Of a stretch of 64,000 nt of DNA, positions 22,895-34,497 are shown in pieces (the first letter of the stretch is position 1; each line of letters begins with the position of its first letter). Position numbers and translations under genes: made by a program. The stretch covers positions 12,328,616 through 12,392,615 of the forward strand of contig NC_061774.1 in the NCBI RefSeq assembly GCF_022458985.1. The letters run 5' to 3'. Under the pieces are notes generated by a model. It was given only the letters and a program-made list of their open reading frames with translations, was not told where the DNA came from and did no database searches. Source of the DNA: Mugil cephalus. Its lineage: Eukaryota > Chordata > Actinopteri > Mugiliformes > Mugilidae.

Positions 22895-25261
22895 CTTTTC
22901 TTTGTTAGGTAAAGTCTGAGTCCTGGTAAAAGTGTCTCCTTCGTTAATACTGATCAGCTCACCATCTACAGGTGGAAATGGTGCAGGGAAAACCACTACA
23001 TCACTCTTCAGTGTGTCTGAGCTGAAACACACGTCGTACTGCTGAGTAGATTTAGAGTAAGACCAGCTCCCGTCAGGGTGGGTGGTGATCATGGGGGCGC
23101 TGTACCTGCTGAAACTGTCTGTCCTGTGGCATTTGACAGCTATTAAACTGATGAGGCTCAGCAGAAAGATCACTGACACCGAGACAATGGCAATGAGCAG
23201 ATACAGGTTCAAGTCAGAGAAGTTGTCCTCCTTTATAGGCACATGTCTGAACTGAGTCTGGATGTCAGCTGTGCTTTCAACCACCACCACTTCAATAGAC
23301 ACAGTAGCTGACAGGGAGGGTTCTCCACTATCAGAGACCAGCACCACCAAGGGGTGAGTTTTCAGATCATTGTCACTCATTCTCCTCTTAGTCCTGATCT
23401 CCCCGGTGCTAGTTCCAATCCTGAACAGGTTGTTTCCTTTGGGTTCAGACAGGTGATAAGAAAGCAGAGCGTTGTATCCAGAGTCTACGTCTACAGCCCT
23501 GATCTTAGTTACGAAGTATCCAGCTTCAGCAGAATAGGGGATGCTCTCACTGTCAGAATATGGGTAAAGGATCGAAGGACTGTTGTCATTTTCATCCAGG
23601 ACAAATACGTTCACAGTCACGTTGCTGCTGAGTGGAGGAACACCAGAGTCTGTGGCCTGAACTTTAAACTGAAATGTCTTTACCTCCTCAAAGTTAAAAG
23701 ACTGCAGACTGATAATGTCTCCAGTCTCTGAGTTAACATTAATAACTGACCCGATGGCGTTATTTTTGTCATTGTTATTAATGACAGAAAATGTGACTTT
23801 GGCATTTTGGTCTACATCGGGATCATCTGCAGTCATCTTGTAGATAACAGCGCCTACGGGACTGTTCTCTCTGACAAAAATGTTAATCACAGGTTCTTTA
23901 AAACGAGGTGCGTTGTCATTGACATCAGAAACGTCGACTGTAATGACGCGGGTACTGGAAAGGGGCGGAAGTCCTTCGTCTGTCGCTGTTATTGTTACAT
24001 TATATTGTGGATTTCGTTCTCTGTCTAGAGTTCCGTCTACGACTAAAGAATAATGATTCTTATACGTATTCTTGAGCTTGAATGGCACAGATTCAGCTAT
24101 TCTAACCTGAACAACGCCATTCTTATCTGCGTCGTAATCTCTCACTGTTATCAGTCCAACCATTGTGTCTGGTGTCGCGTCTTCTTTCACCACGTTGACT
24201 AAAGATGTCACTGAAATTTCGGGCGGGTTGTCATTAATATCTTTAATTTCAACGAGTACTTTACAATTAGATGCTCTTGGATTTGGCCCTTTGTCTTTCG
24301 CCTGAACGCGGATTTCAACTGCATTGTTTTTTTCGTGGTCCAGTTCACCATTTACTGTAATCTCCCCAGTCATAGGATTGATGGCAAATTTATCGACATC
24401 GTTATCGTTGTCTTGGTTAATAAAAGAATACTGTATTTCTCCATTAAGACCCTCATCTAAATCTCGAGCATGTACAGAAATTACAGCTGCACCGCGTGGT
24501 GTGTTTTCGAGCACAGTGGCTTTGTACAAGGACTTGTCAAATACAGGAATATTATCATTAACATCTTGCACATGAACTGTGATTTGTAAAGTGCCCGATT
24601 TGGGTGGTTTTCCTCCGTCTGTAGCTATTAATGTTACTTTAATAACTGGCTGCGTCTCGCGATCTAAGGTTTTATGAAGTGCCATTTCAGCGAACATGGT
24701 CGGCTCTCCAGCATTCTGCACATCCAGGGTGAAATGTTCATTTTGGCTGAGCTTGTAGCTCCTAACTGAGTAACTTCCGACATCTGCATCAAAAGCATTT
24801 GGTAGAGCAAATTTCTCGCCAGGAAAAGCAGATTCGGACACATTGAGAACAATCTCCGGTATCCGAAAATAGGGCGTGTTGTCGTTTATGTCCAGAATTT
24901 TAACCTCAAAACGATAGAGATTCAGCGGAGCGTTCACAATGGCTTCCACTTCGAGAGAACACTTCACGTTTCGAGAACAGAGCTCTTCTCTGTCTATTCT
25001 GTCTTTCACCAGAAGGATACCAGTTTTAACATTTACTTCGAAATACCTCGTATTAGGTCCCGAAATCTGGAAACCTCTGTTTTCCAGTTCATGCACATCT
25101 AGATGTAAATCCTTCGCTAGATTTCCCACAGTGGTGCCCGGGCCCGATTCCTCCGTAACGGAATACACGATCTGTGCTGCCGCAACACTCCATATGTGAA
25201 ATACAAGGAACAAATAATAAATCCAGTGCCGAAAAGTATTCCCTTGTTGCATTCTGTCCAC
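22895..25261 (-). CDS. pcdha: Protocadherin alpha variable exon A
   Basis: Encodes 789 residues: signal peptide about 1-30 (...HIWSVAAAQ|IVYS), six EC repeats with DINDN at 124-128 closing EC1, membrane helix [19 protein letters not shown], and an 80-residue tail ending LPNKEK before donor GTAAGA. It is the alpha exon nearest the constant region and the most divergent of the alpha set in EC1-EC5. Its EC5/EC6 linker reads PYSDSESIPYS, five residues shorter than the [11 protein letters not shown](S/N)IPYS of the others. From that linker onward it shares the homogenised 3' sequence. The start at 25261 is the first Met of the frame and lies 189 bp from its promoter element, within the spacing seen across the array. 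Open sequence past the donor (RHSESH) is intron. Confidence 0.95.
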
Positions 25262-25390
25262 GATTTCCTTAACAAGTGTATGCGAAAAATATCACTCCGG
25301 TAACATTGCTCTGTATGTAGAACAAAACCACTCACTGCAGCGAGGATATTCTTTACTGCTACGACAAAGAATAACACACCGTCTTTAAAA

Positions 25391-25467
25391 GGAGGAGCGA
25401 CGCTTTGTAATGAAAAAAAAAAGAAGCTATCTTTTGACTCCGTGAGGTGTTAGCGACATCTTGTGGT
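25391..25467 (-). promoter_or_regulatory. Promoter of exon A: CTCF-like element plus CTCC box
   Basis: On the minus strand ACCACAAGATGTCGCTAA (25450-25467) fits the CTCF core closely and contains the CGCT heart of the mammalian Pcdh conserved sequence element. The GAGACCA extension found in most other copies is replaced by AACACCTC. TCGCTCCTCC (25391-25400) is the CTCC box, followed by TTTTAAA. Confidence 0.75.
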
Positions 25468-25844
25468 AATGTTGAAGACACAGGTTACACACAGATAGTC
25501 TTTAAATAATCAATAATTCAATGTTGGTAATTCAATTTTATTCTGAACTTCCACGAACTAACAACTGAAAAATTCTAAGAAGAGTGGAGAGCCTTAAAAT
25601 ACCTAGAAGAATAGTATTTGACCATACACTCCTATAATTGTACTACCACCACAATAATGGCAATAATGATGAGTGATCTTACACCCATAAAACTACGACA
25701 AGGACCGGATAGTATAGTTTTAATTAGCGTTTCTTCTGTTTTAATAGCCCGTTGCTTTAGGGTATTGCTAAAAGTTTCACAATAACATAACACACAAAAC
25801 ACAAAACAATGAAAGCTCTCTGTTGTTTGTACACTCACCCTCAC

Positions 25845-28229
25845 CTTTTCTTTGTTAGGTAAAGTCTGAGTCCTGGTAAAAGTGTCTCCTTCGTTAATAC
25901 TGATCAGCTCACCATCTACGGGTGGAAACGGTGCAGGGAAAACCACTACATCACTCTTCAGTGTGTCTGAGCTGAAACACACGTCGTACTGCTGAGTAGA
26001 TTTAGAGTAAGACCAGCTCCCGTCAGGGTGGGTGGTGATCATGGGGGCGCTGTACCTGCTGAAACTGTCTGTCCTGTGGCATTTTACAGCTATTAAACTG
26101 ATGAGGCTCAGCAGAAAGATCACTGACACTGAGACAATGGCGATGAGCAGATACAGGTTCAAGTCAGAGAAGTTGTCCTCCTTTATAGGCACATGTCTGA
26201 ACTGAGTCTGGATGTCAGCAGTGCTTTCAACCACCACCACTTCAATAGACACAGTAGCTGACAGGGAGGGTTCTCCACTATCAGAAACCAGCACCACCAA
26301 GGGGTGAGTTTTCAGATCATTGTCACTCATTCTCCTCTTAGTCCTGATCTCCCCAGTGCTAGTTCCGATCCTGAACAGGTTGTTTCCTTTGGGCTCAGAC
26401 AGGTGATAAGAAAGCAGAGCGTTGTATCCAGAGTCTGCGTCTACAGCCCTGATCTTAGCTACAAAGTATCCAGCTTCAGCAGAATAGGGGATGTTCTCAC
26501 TGTTAATGGAGCCGTGCTCAGAATAGGGCGCAAGAATAGTTGGATTATTATCATTTTCATCCAGGATTAAAACATTTACAGTCACATTGCTGCTGAGCGG
26601 AGGAACACCAGAATCTGTGGCCTGAACTTTAAACTGAAACATCTTTAACTCCTCAAAGTTAAAAGACTGAAGACTGATAATGTCTCCGGTCTCTGAGTTG
26701 ATGTTTACGACAGAAGGTATTGGAATATCTTTTGGAAAGCCATCTAAGAGTGAATATGTTACCTTAGCATTTTCTTTTGTATCAGGATCAGCTGCAGTTA
26801 CCGTGAAGATAGTACCTCCTACTGCACTATTCTCTTTCACGTATATGTTAATCACGGGCTCAGAGAATAGTGGGGCATTGTCATTCACATCAGAAATATG
26901 CACGGGTATAAGACTTGTACTGGAAAGAGATGGACTACCTCCATCTGTGGCTATGATGGTAACATTATATTGAGAAACAGTCTCTCTGTCAAGAGGCCCA
27001 TCAACTGTCAATGAATAATAGTTTTTGTAATTCAGCTTGAGTTTAAAAGGCAGCACCCCAAGAATTGTTGCACTGGTGAGACCATTATTTCCCCCATCTT
27101 TGTCTGTCACAGTCACCAAAGCTACAACTGTGCCGATCTCAGCATCCTCTTTAACTGGGCTCATCAGAGAGGTGATAATGATTTCAGGTGTGTTATCATT
27201 AACATCAATTACTTCCACTAATAATTTACCATGAGCACTTCTTGAAGGTGTGCCTTTGTCTCTTGCCTGTATACGAATGTCATATGCTGTATTCTCTTCA
27301 TAGTCTACGTTTCCCTCCACAGTGATTTCCCCTGTTTCTGGGTTCAGTGAGAACAAAGCATTAGGATTGAAATCACCTCTTTCAATAAAAGAATAAACTA
27401 TTTCACTGTTAATTCCCTCATCCAAATCTGTAGCACTTACAGTCAGTATGGAAGTCTGAAATGGGGCGTTTTCAGTGACTTGAGCCTTATACAAAGGTTC
27501 ACCAAATATGGGAGTATTGTCATTCACATCCATAACATGTACAGTTATTTTTAATGTCCCTGATCGGGCCGGTTTTCCTCCGTCCAGAGCAATTAAAACA
27601 AGGTTGATTATAGACTTTTTCTCCCTATCCAAAGATTTCTGCAGTACTAATTCCGCAGACTCAATGTGTTGTCCGCCGCTCTGTACATCGAGTGAGAAAT
27701 ACTCATTGGGACTCAGCTTGTAGCTTTTTACCGAGTTACTGCCCGTGTCTGCGTCTTTTGCTACCGGGAGTAGATATCTCTCACCAGCAGAAGACGATTC
27801 CGAAATATTTAAAGTCTTCTCCTTCTCACGGAAAGATGGAGCGTTGTCGTTTATGTCCGTAATCTGAACCTCTATTCGATGCAGCTGCATTGGATGGCTC
27901 AGAATTGCTTCTATATTCAGGGAACATTTCGCCGTATTCGGACACAGCTCTTCGCGATCAATCCTATCGCAAACATAGAGAACGCCAGTATTTAAATCCA
28001 CGTCAAAATATTTCTTAGAATTCCCCGAGACAATCCGGAGATCCCGTTTCTCCAGTTCGTGAACATTAACTTGTAAATCCTTTGCGAGATTCCCCACCAC
28101 CGTTCCTTTGTCGACCTCCTCGGAAACGGAGAACGAGAGCTGCGCCGCAGATGCACAACACAAACAAAGCAAAGCGATTATTTGTATCCAACCGGCGAAT
28201 CTATGTCCTTCGCGTCCCATCGCTGTCAC
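25845..28229 (-). CDS. pcdha: Protocadherin alpha variable exon B
   Basis: Encodes 795 residues. The signal peptide is about 1-30 (IIALLCLCCASAAQ|LSFS). Six EC repeats follow, then the shared helix and tail, and donor GTGAGG. The frame stays open 70 codons past the donor, which makes an unspliced product conceivable but is most simply chance. EC3 contains IERGDFNPN, an RGD tripeptide where relatives have RGN; mammalian alpha proteins carry RGD in EC1 instead, so integrin binding should not be assumed. From [19 protein letters not shown] onward it is nearly identical to exon C. No RE1 match was found 3' of this exon. Confidence 0.95.
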
Positions 28230-28340
28230 GCAGTGGAATAAATATTCCTTTTTGAGACTAATAACGGATGAAACCCTTCCTGTCTTGTTAACATTTGTGT
28301 GTTTTCTGACAAAGCACTAGACTACCGACGCCTCAGACAG

Positions 28341-28405
28341 AGAGGAGGAGTCTGTAGAAAAAAAAGCAGCCACTCAGACATTTGTGGTCTCGGGCGACAC
28401 CAACT
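28341..28405 (-). promoter_or_regulatory. Promoter of exon B: CTCF-like element plus CTCC box
   Basis: Minus-strand GGTGTCGCCCGAGACCACA (within 28383-28405) keeps the GTCGC core and GAGACCACA extension, but the left CCACNAG half is poor (CAGTT). ACTCCTCCTCT is at 28341-28351. The element lies 154 bp upstream of the ATG. Confidence 0.65.
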
Positions 28406-28663
28406 GTTCTCTTTTTTTGCTAATATATATAAGGACATTGATATTGTTTACGATGCATAGAAATGTGTGCAATTCAAACTAATTTAAAAAATCTAAATAG
28501 GAACAATTCCCTCCTTCACGACAAAACGTAGTTTCTGGTACATTAATACTGTGTTACAAGGACAAAATACATTGGATAAGACAATGATAGACAGTTTGCA
28601 TTCATGCGTTTGATATCTAAAAGACAGACAGCCTTTGCTTCTGCAGGCAGTACCACTGTCCAA

Positions 28664-28684
28664 TTCAGCACCATAGACAGCGAC
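28664..28684 (+). promoter_or_regulatory. RE1/NRSE (REST site) 3' of exon C
   Basis: 18 of 21 consensus positions match, with a perfect left half TTCAGCACC; it lies 283 bp past the donor of exon C. The interval 28230-28966 otherwise holds only the promoter of exon B and AT-rich sequence. Confidence 0.75.
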
Positions 28685-28966
28685 ACTGCTGGAATAAATG
28701 TTTTGAGTTTAAGCCTTAAAAAACTGGTGTCATGCAAGTCGTCTCTGGAAAATAAATTTCAGACAGTGGAATACATATATTTCCCATGATCTATGTTGTT
28801 TTTTTTTTCTTTTCTTTTTTTTTACCACAATGCTTTCATGGCCCGCTCATACAATATAAAAAATCTATAACGAAAAGACCACAAGTGTTGAAGATGTCCT
28901 ATAGAAATAAAATGACAAAATCAGAAGGAAGATCCTAAATCTACTCTTTGCTTATGTAAAACTCAC

Positions 28967-31333
28967 CTTTTCTTTGTTAGGTAAAGTCTGTGTCCTGGTA
29001 AAAGTGTCTCCTTCGTTAATACTGATCAGTTCACCATCTACAGGTGGAAACGGTGCAGGGAAAACCACACAATCACTCTTCAGTGTGTCTGAGCTGAAAC
29101 ACACGTCGTACTGCTGAGTAGATTTAGAGTAAGACCAGCTCCCGTCAGGGTGGGTGGTGATCATGGGGGCGCTGTACCTGCTGAAACTGTCTGTCCTGTG
29201 GCATTTGACAGCTATTAAACTGATGAGGCTCAGCAGAAAGATCACTGACACTGAGACAATGGCGATGAGCAGATACAGGTTCAAGTCAGAGAAGTTGTCC
29301 TCTTTTATAGGCACATGTCTGAACTGAGTCTGGATGTCAGCAGTGCTTTCAACCACCACCACTTCAATAGACACAGTAGCTGACAGGGAGGGTTCTCCAC
29401 TATCAGAGACCAGCACCACCAAGGGGTGAGTTTTCAGATCATTGTCACTCATTCTCCTCTTAGTCCTGATCTCCCCAGTGCTAGTTCCGATCCTGAACAG
29501 GTTGTTTCCTTTGGGCTCAGACAGATGATAAGAAAGCAGAGCGTTGTATCCAGAGTCTGCATCTACAGCCCTGATCTTGGCTACAAAGTATCCAGCTTCA
29601 GCAGAATAGGGGATGTTCTCACTGTTAACGGAGCCATGCTCAGAATACGGTGCCAGAATAGTTGGGTTATTGTCATTTTCATCTAAGATTAAAACATTTA
29701 CAGTCACGTTGCTGCTGAGCGGAGGAACACCAGAATCTGTAGCCTGAACTTTGAACTGAAACATCTTTAACTCCTCAAAGTTAAAAGACTGAAGAGTGGT
29801 AATGTCTCCAGTCTCTGAGTTGATGTTTACAAATGAAGTTATTGGGATACTTTTTGAATCACCTTCTAGTGAGTATGTCACTCTTGCGTTTTCATTCATA
29901 TCTGGATCGACTGCAGTTATGGCATAGATACGTGCTCCAACTGGACTGTTTTCTTTTACGTAAATATTAATCACGGGTTCAAGGAATCGAGGTGCATTGT
30001 CATTGACATCAGAAACTTGAACATTAATAACACTGATGCTGGACAGTGATGGGCTACCTTCATCACTAGCTACAATTGTGACATTGTAAAAAGGATATTC
30101 CTCTCTGTCAAGGGGTCCATCTACAACTAAAGAGTAATAATTTTTATAATTTGATGTCAGCTTAAAGGGTGTAGAACCAACAAGTTTACAGTGAGTCTGA
30201 CCGTTTTTTCCTCCATCTCTATCGGTCACTGTGACTAAGGCAACAACACTTCCCATTCCAGCATCTTCTTTAACGGGGTTCATTAGTGACGTTACCACAA
30301 TTTCTGGGGCATTGTCGTTCACATCAACAACCTCTATCAGTAGCTTTCCATTTGCTCTCCGAGGCGATGAACCTCTGTCTGTTGCCTGAACGTGAATCTC
30401 ATACGCTGACTGGGCTTCGTAATCTAAATTACCCATAACAGCGATCTCACCAGTCTCTGAATCTATAGAAAACACATCGGCCGGATTAAAGTTTGCACGT
30501 TTGACAAAAGAGTAGATCACTCTCCCGTTGTCCCCTTCATCTAAATCGGTAGCATTAAGTTGAATAACTAATGATCCAACAGGAGCGTTTTCATTTACAC
30601 GAGCTTTGTAAAGGCTTTTGCTAAACAAGGGCGTGTTATCATTGATGTCTTGGACATTAATAATTATCTGCACTGTTCCGGTGTTCGGAGGTTTACCTCC
30701 GTCTATAGCAGTCAGCGTTAGTTTAATTACAGCTTGGTTTTCTCGATCCAAAGCTTTTAGTAACACCAATTCTGCAGATGCACTGTGCTCTCCGCCGCTC
30801 TGCACGTCGAGGGAGAAGTATTCATTTGGACTCAGCCTGTACGTCTTTACTGAGTTGCTGCCTGTGTCTGCATCAAGAGCAAGGGGAAGTAAGAAGTGCT
30901 CACCCGTAGGTGAAAATTCAGAAATATTAAGTGAAAACGACTTCTCAACGAAACTTGGTGCATTGTCATTTAAATCAGCAATCACTACCTCAACACGTCG
31001 ATGTACCAGAGGATTACTAAGTATGGCTTCTATGTTCAGACTGCATTTTATCGCGCTTGGACAAAGCTGTTCGCGATCTATTCTCTCATTAACATAAAGA
31101 TCCCCCGTTTTAAAATTGGCCTCGAAATACTTCTTACTGTACCCGGACACGATATTTAAATTCCTCGTTTGCAAGTCTCGGACGTTCACATTTAAATCCT
31201 TAGCGAGGTTTCCGATCACAGTTCCTTTGTCCACCTCCTCGGAAACGGTGTAGGTTATCTGAGCTGCGGACCACTCGGATAAAAACAGGATGATCAGCGA
31301 ACAGAAAATTTCATTATTCCTCGCGCTGCCCAT
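28967..31333 (-). CDS. pcdha: Protocadherin alpha variable exon C
   Basis: Encodes 789 residues from the Met at 31333 (MGSARNNEIFCSLIILFLSEWSAAQ|ITYT). The frame is open to an upstream Met at 31468. The inner start is preferred because it begins a normal signal peptide and puts the promoter element at the usual 200 bp, whereas the outer one would lie 65 bp from it. Six EC repeats (EC1 closes with DLNDN), shared helix and tail; donor GTGAGT. A two-base change in the tail converts SDVVVFP to SDCVVFP, adding a cysteine not present in the other copies. Confidence 0.94.
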
Positions 31334-31497
31334 CGCTCCTTCCCAGGACTGTATTGCGATACAGATTATATTTAACCACAAAACTCCACTCGATCGACCG
31401 ACATGTTTGTTCCCATCGACTCTGGCCCACGGCTTTTTATCGCCTCTCGTGTTCCTCGCACAAAGCACATCCAGTCTGCTGATGTTTCACACGGAAA

Positions 31498-31555
31498 GGA
31501 GGAGACTGAAATCAGCGAGCCCACGAAAATGATGTGGTCTGTAGCGACCCCACGT
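31498..31555 (-). promoter_or_regulatory. Promoter of exon C: CTCF-like element plus CTCC box
   Basis: Minus-strand CACGTGGGGTCGCTACAGAC continuing CACAT (31533-31555) keeps GTCGCT and a CAGACCACA extension. A shortened CTCC box (CTCCTCC) is at 31498-31504. Confidence 0.65.
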
Positions 31556-31902
31556 GTTATAATAAATATGTGAACAATGTTAAAGCAAGCATCACTCTAT
31601 CATGTACAATGCCATTTTTAATACTTGCACAAGATGAAAATCTAGGCTATAACTTCTACATATGAGATGCATATGAACCCAGATAGTTTCCATCTCTGTA
31701 CCTTCAAATGTCAACTGAGCATGATAAATCTATTATATGACCAAACTTTGTTTTGGCCACTAGGAAGCTTAAACCCACTGTTAAGATACGCATGTCATAA
31801 GTAGTAATCCAAGCGTGTGGAGCTTAAAGAAAGGAAATGTCCAGTACAGGTTTAGCTAGCTTTTAAATCCATGAAATGGACTGAAAGACTAAAACTACTT
31901 AC

Positions 31903-34311
31903 CTTCTCTTTGTTAGGTAAAGTCTGAGTCCTGGTAAAAGTGTCTCCTTCGTTAATACTGATCAGCTCACCATCTACAAGTGGAAACGGTGCAGGGAAAA
32001 CCACTACATCACTCTTCAGTGTGTCTGAGCTGAAACACACGTCTACTCTGAGTAGATTTAGAGTAAGACCAGCTCCCATCAGGGTGGGTGGTGATCATGG
32101 GGGCGCTGTACCTGCTGAAACTGTCTGTCCTGTGGCATTTGACAGCTATTAAACTGATGAGGCTCAGCAGAAAGATCACTGACACTGAGACAATGGCGAT
32201 GAGCAGATACAGGTTCAAGTCAGAGAAGTTGTCCTCCTTTATAGGCACATGTCTGAACTGAGTCTGGATGTCAGCGGTGCTTTCAACCACCACCACTTCA
32301 ATAGACACAGTAGCTGACAGGGAGGGTTCTCCACTATCAGAGACCAGCACCACCAAGGGGTGAGTTTTCAGATCATTGTCACTCATTCTCCTCTTAGTCC
32401 TGATCTCCCCGGTGCTGGTTCCGATCCTGAACAGGTTGTTTCCTTTGGGCTCAGACAGGTGATAAGAAAGCAGAGCATTGTATCCAGAGTCTACGTCTAC
32501 AGCCCTGATTTTTGCTACAAAGTATCCGGCTTCAGCAGAATAGGGGATGTTCTCACTATTAACAGAGCCATGCTCAGAATAAGGCGCAAGAATAGAGGGG
32601 CTGTTGTCATTTTCATCCAGGATAAAAATGTGCACAGTCACATTACTGCTGAGCGGAGGAACACCAGAGTCTGTGGCCTGAACCTTAACCTGAAATGTTT
32701 TCAACTCTTCAAAGTTAAAAGACTGAAGGCTAATAATGTCTCCAGTGTCAGAGTTGATGTTGAGAAGAGAAGAAGTTGGAATATTTTTTGTAGAACTGTC
32801 TAACAATGCGTAAGTCAGCTTTGCATTTCCATCCAGATCAGGATCAAATGCATTAATTGTATAAATAACTGAACCTACTGGACTGTTTTCTTTTACATAC
32901 ACATTAATGACAGGCTCCATAAATCTTGGTGCATTGTCATTGACATCAGAAACATGAACAGTAATCACCCTGATGCTAGTCAGAGGAGGACTTCCTTGGT
33001 CTGTAGCTGCAATGGTAACATTATAAAGAGAAGTGTTTTCTCTGTCCAGCGTTCCATCTACTACTAATGAATAGTCATTTTTGTAGTTGGACTTGAGTTT
33101 AAAAGGAGCAGAGCCAACTACTTTACAGTTAGTTACACCATTTGGCCCTCCATCTTTATCACTCACTGTAATAAAAGCAACAATCGTCCCCAGTTCTGCA
33201 TCTTCTCTTACAGGAGTCATGAGAGACGTCACTGATATTTCTGGAGCATTGTCATTCACATCAATTATCTCTATCAGTAGTTTAGCATGTGCACTACGAG
33301 GAGAGGCACCTTGATCCATAGCTTGGACCCTCACTTCATAAGCAGGTGTTTCTTCATAATCTAGTTTACCCTTCACAGTAATTTCACCTGTTTCTGAATT
33401 TAGATCAAAAATATTTGATGGATCAATGTTTCCTCTTTTGATAAATGAATACAGAATCTTACTGTTCATGCCTTCATCTGAATCTGTTGCATTTAACTTG
33501 ATGACAAGTGTTCCGGGAGCCACATTTTCTTTGATTTGTACTTTATAAAGAGATCTACTGAAAGTGGGTGTGTTATCATTGACATCTATGACATTAACTG
33601 CAAAGTTAGCTGCAAAGTACCTGATCTGGACGGTTTTCCTCCATCTAAAGCGGTCAGGATAAGTTTGATTATTGGCTGTTTCTCTCGATCTAAAGCCTTC
33701 CTGAGCACTAACTCAGCAGACACATCATGTTCTCCGCTGCTCTGCACGTCAAGAGAGAAATGCTCATTTTGACTCAGCTTGTAGCTCTTAACTGCGTTGT
33801 TTCCTATGTCCGCATCCACCGCTACTGGGAGAAGATATCGCTCTCCCGGTGACAGTGATTCAGAGATATTTAATACATGTAATTGTTCAACGAAAGAAGG
33901 CGAGTTATCGTTTATATCAAGAATATTCACTTCGATACGGTGTACATTCATTGGATTGTTTAAAGCTGCTTGGATTTTGATGGAACATTTTACCACATGA
34001 GGACAAAGCTCCTCTCTATCTATTCTCTCGCTAACAAAGAGCTCCCCGGTCCGCAAATTCACGTCAAAGTATGTCTTACTGAAACTCGAAACAATGCGCA
34101 GATCCCTTGCCTCCAGCTCCTGTACGTTAAGGTTTAAATCCTTTGCGATATTCCCCACTACGGTGCCTTTGTTCACCTCCTCGGAAATTGAATACGATAT
34201 CTGCGAAGCAGTGTAGTCACAAAGAGAAAGCAGCGTAACAATATGAATCCAGACGTATCCGTTTTGTCGTAGCGCATTTATTGTCGATGCCGCAAGAGAG
34301 TTGAACCTCAT
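31903..34311 (-). pseudogene. pcdha: Protocadherin alpha variable exon D, frameshifted
   Basis: Full-length by alignment to exons E-G but broken twice. The frame opening at 34311 (signal peptide ...[17 protein letters not shown]1, EC2) runs into a stop after 241 codons because of about five extra bases (TGCAA, 33599-33603, a near copy of sequence 10 bases away) at the EC2/EC3 junction. The frame resumes through EC3-EC6 and the helix. Two single-base losses at about 32043-32048, within what should encode QQYDVCFS, shift it again. The net change of +3 restores the original frame for the last segment to donor GTAAGT. The break falls before the membrane helix, so no anchored protein can form. No RE1 match was found 3' of it. 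EC3-EC5 are nearly identical to exon E, so inactivation looks recent or masked by gene conversion. Assembly error is possible for either site, though two independent errors are less likely. Confidence 0.85.
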
Positions 34312-34433
34312 TGATCATTTATCCACAGTTACAGGCGTATTATTCCATGTCAGCTCCGTCTATTCTCGTCACAATACCACTGACTGAAGAGGAAAATAGT
34401 GGCCGATGACGCTTTTATTTTTTTTCTAGGCAC

Positions 34434-34497
34434 GGAGGAGGAGTTTTAAACGTAACCCCTCATTCACATCCGTGGTCTCCTGCGACATCATGTGGCG
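34434..34497 (-). promoter_or_regulatory. Promoter of exon D: CTCF-like element plus CTCC box
   Basis: Minus-strand CCACATGATGTCGCAGGAGA continuing CCAC lies within 34472-34497, 161 bp from the ATG. ACTCCTCCTCC is at 34434-34444, followed by AATAAAAG, a TATA-like string. The promoter is intact although the exon is broken. Confidence 0.7.

Noticed and set aside
27345..27400. RGD tripeptide in exon B
   Set aside because: It is in EC3, arising from the RGN/RGD variation of a common loop, not at the EC1 position known in mammalian alpha proteins; no basis for integrin binding.
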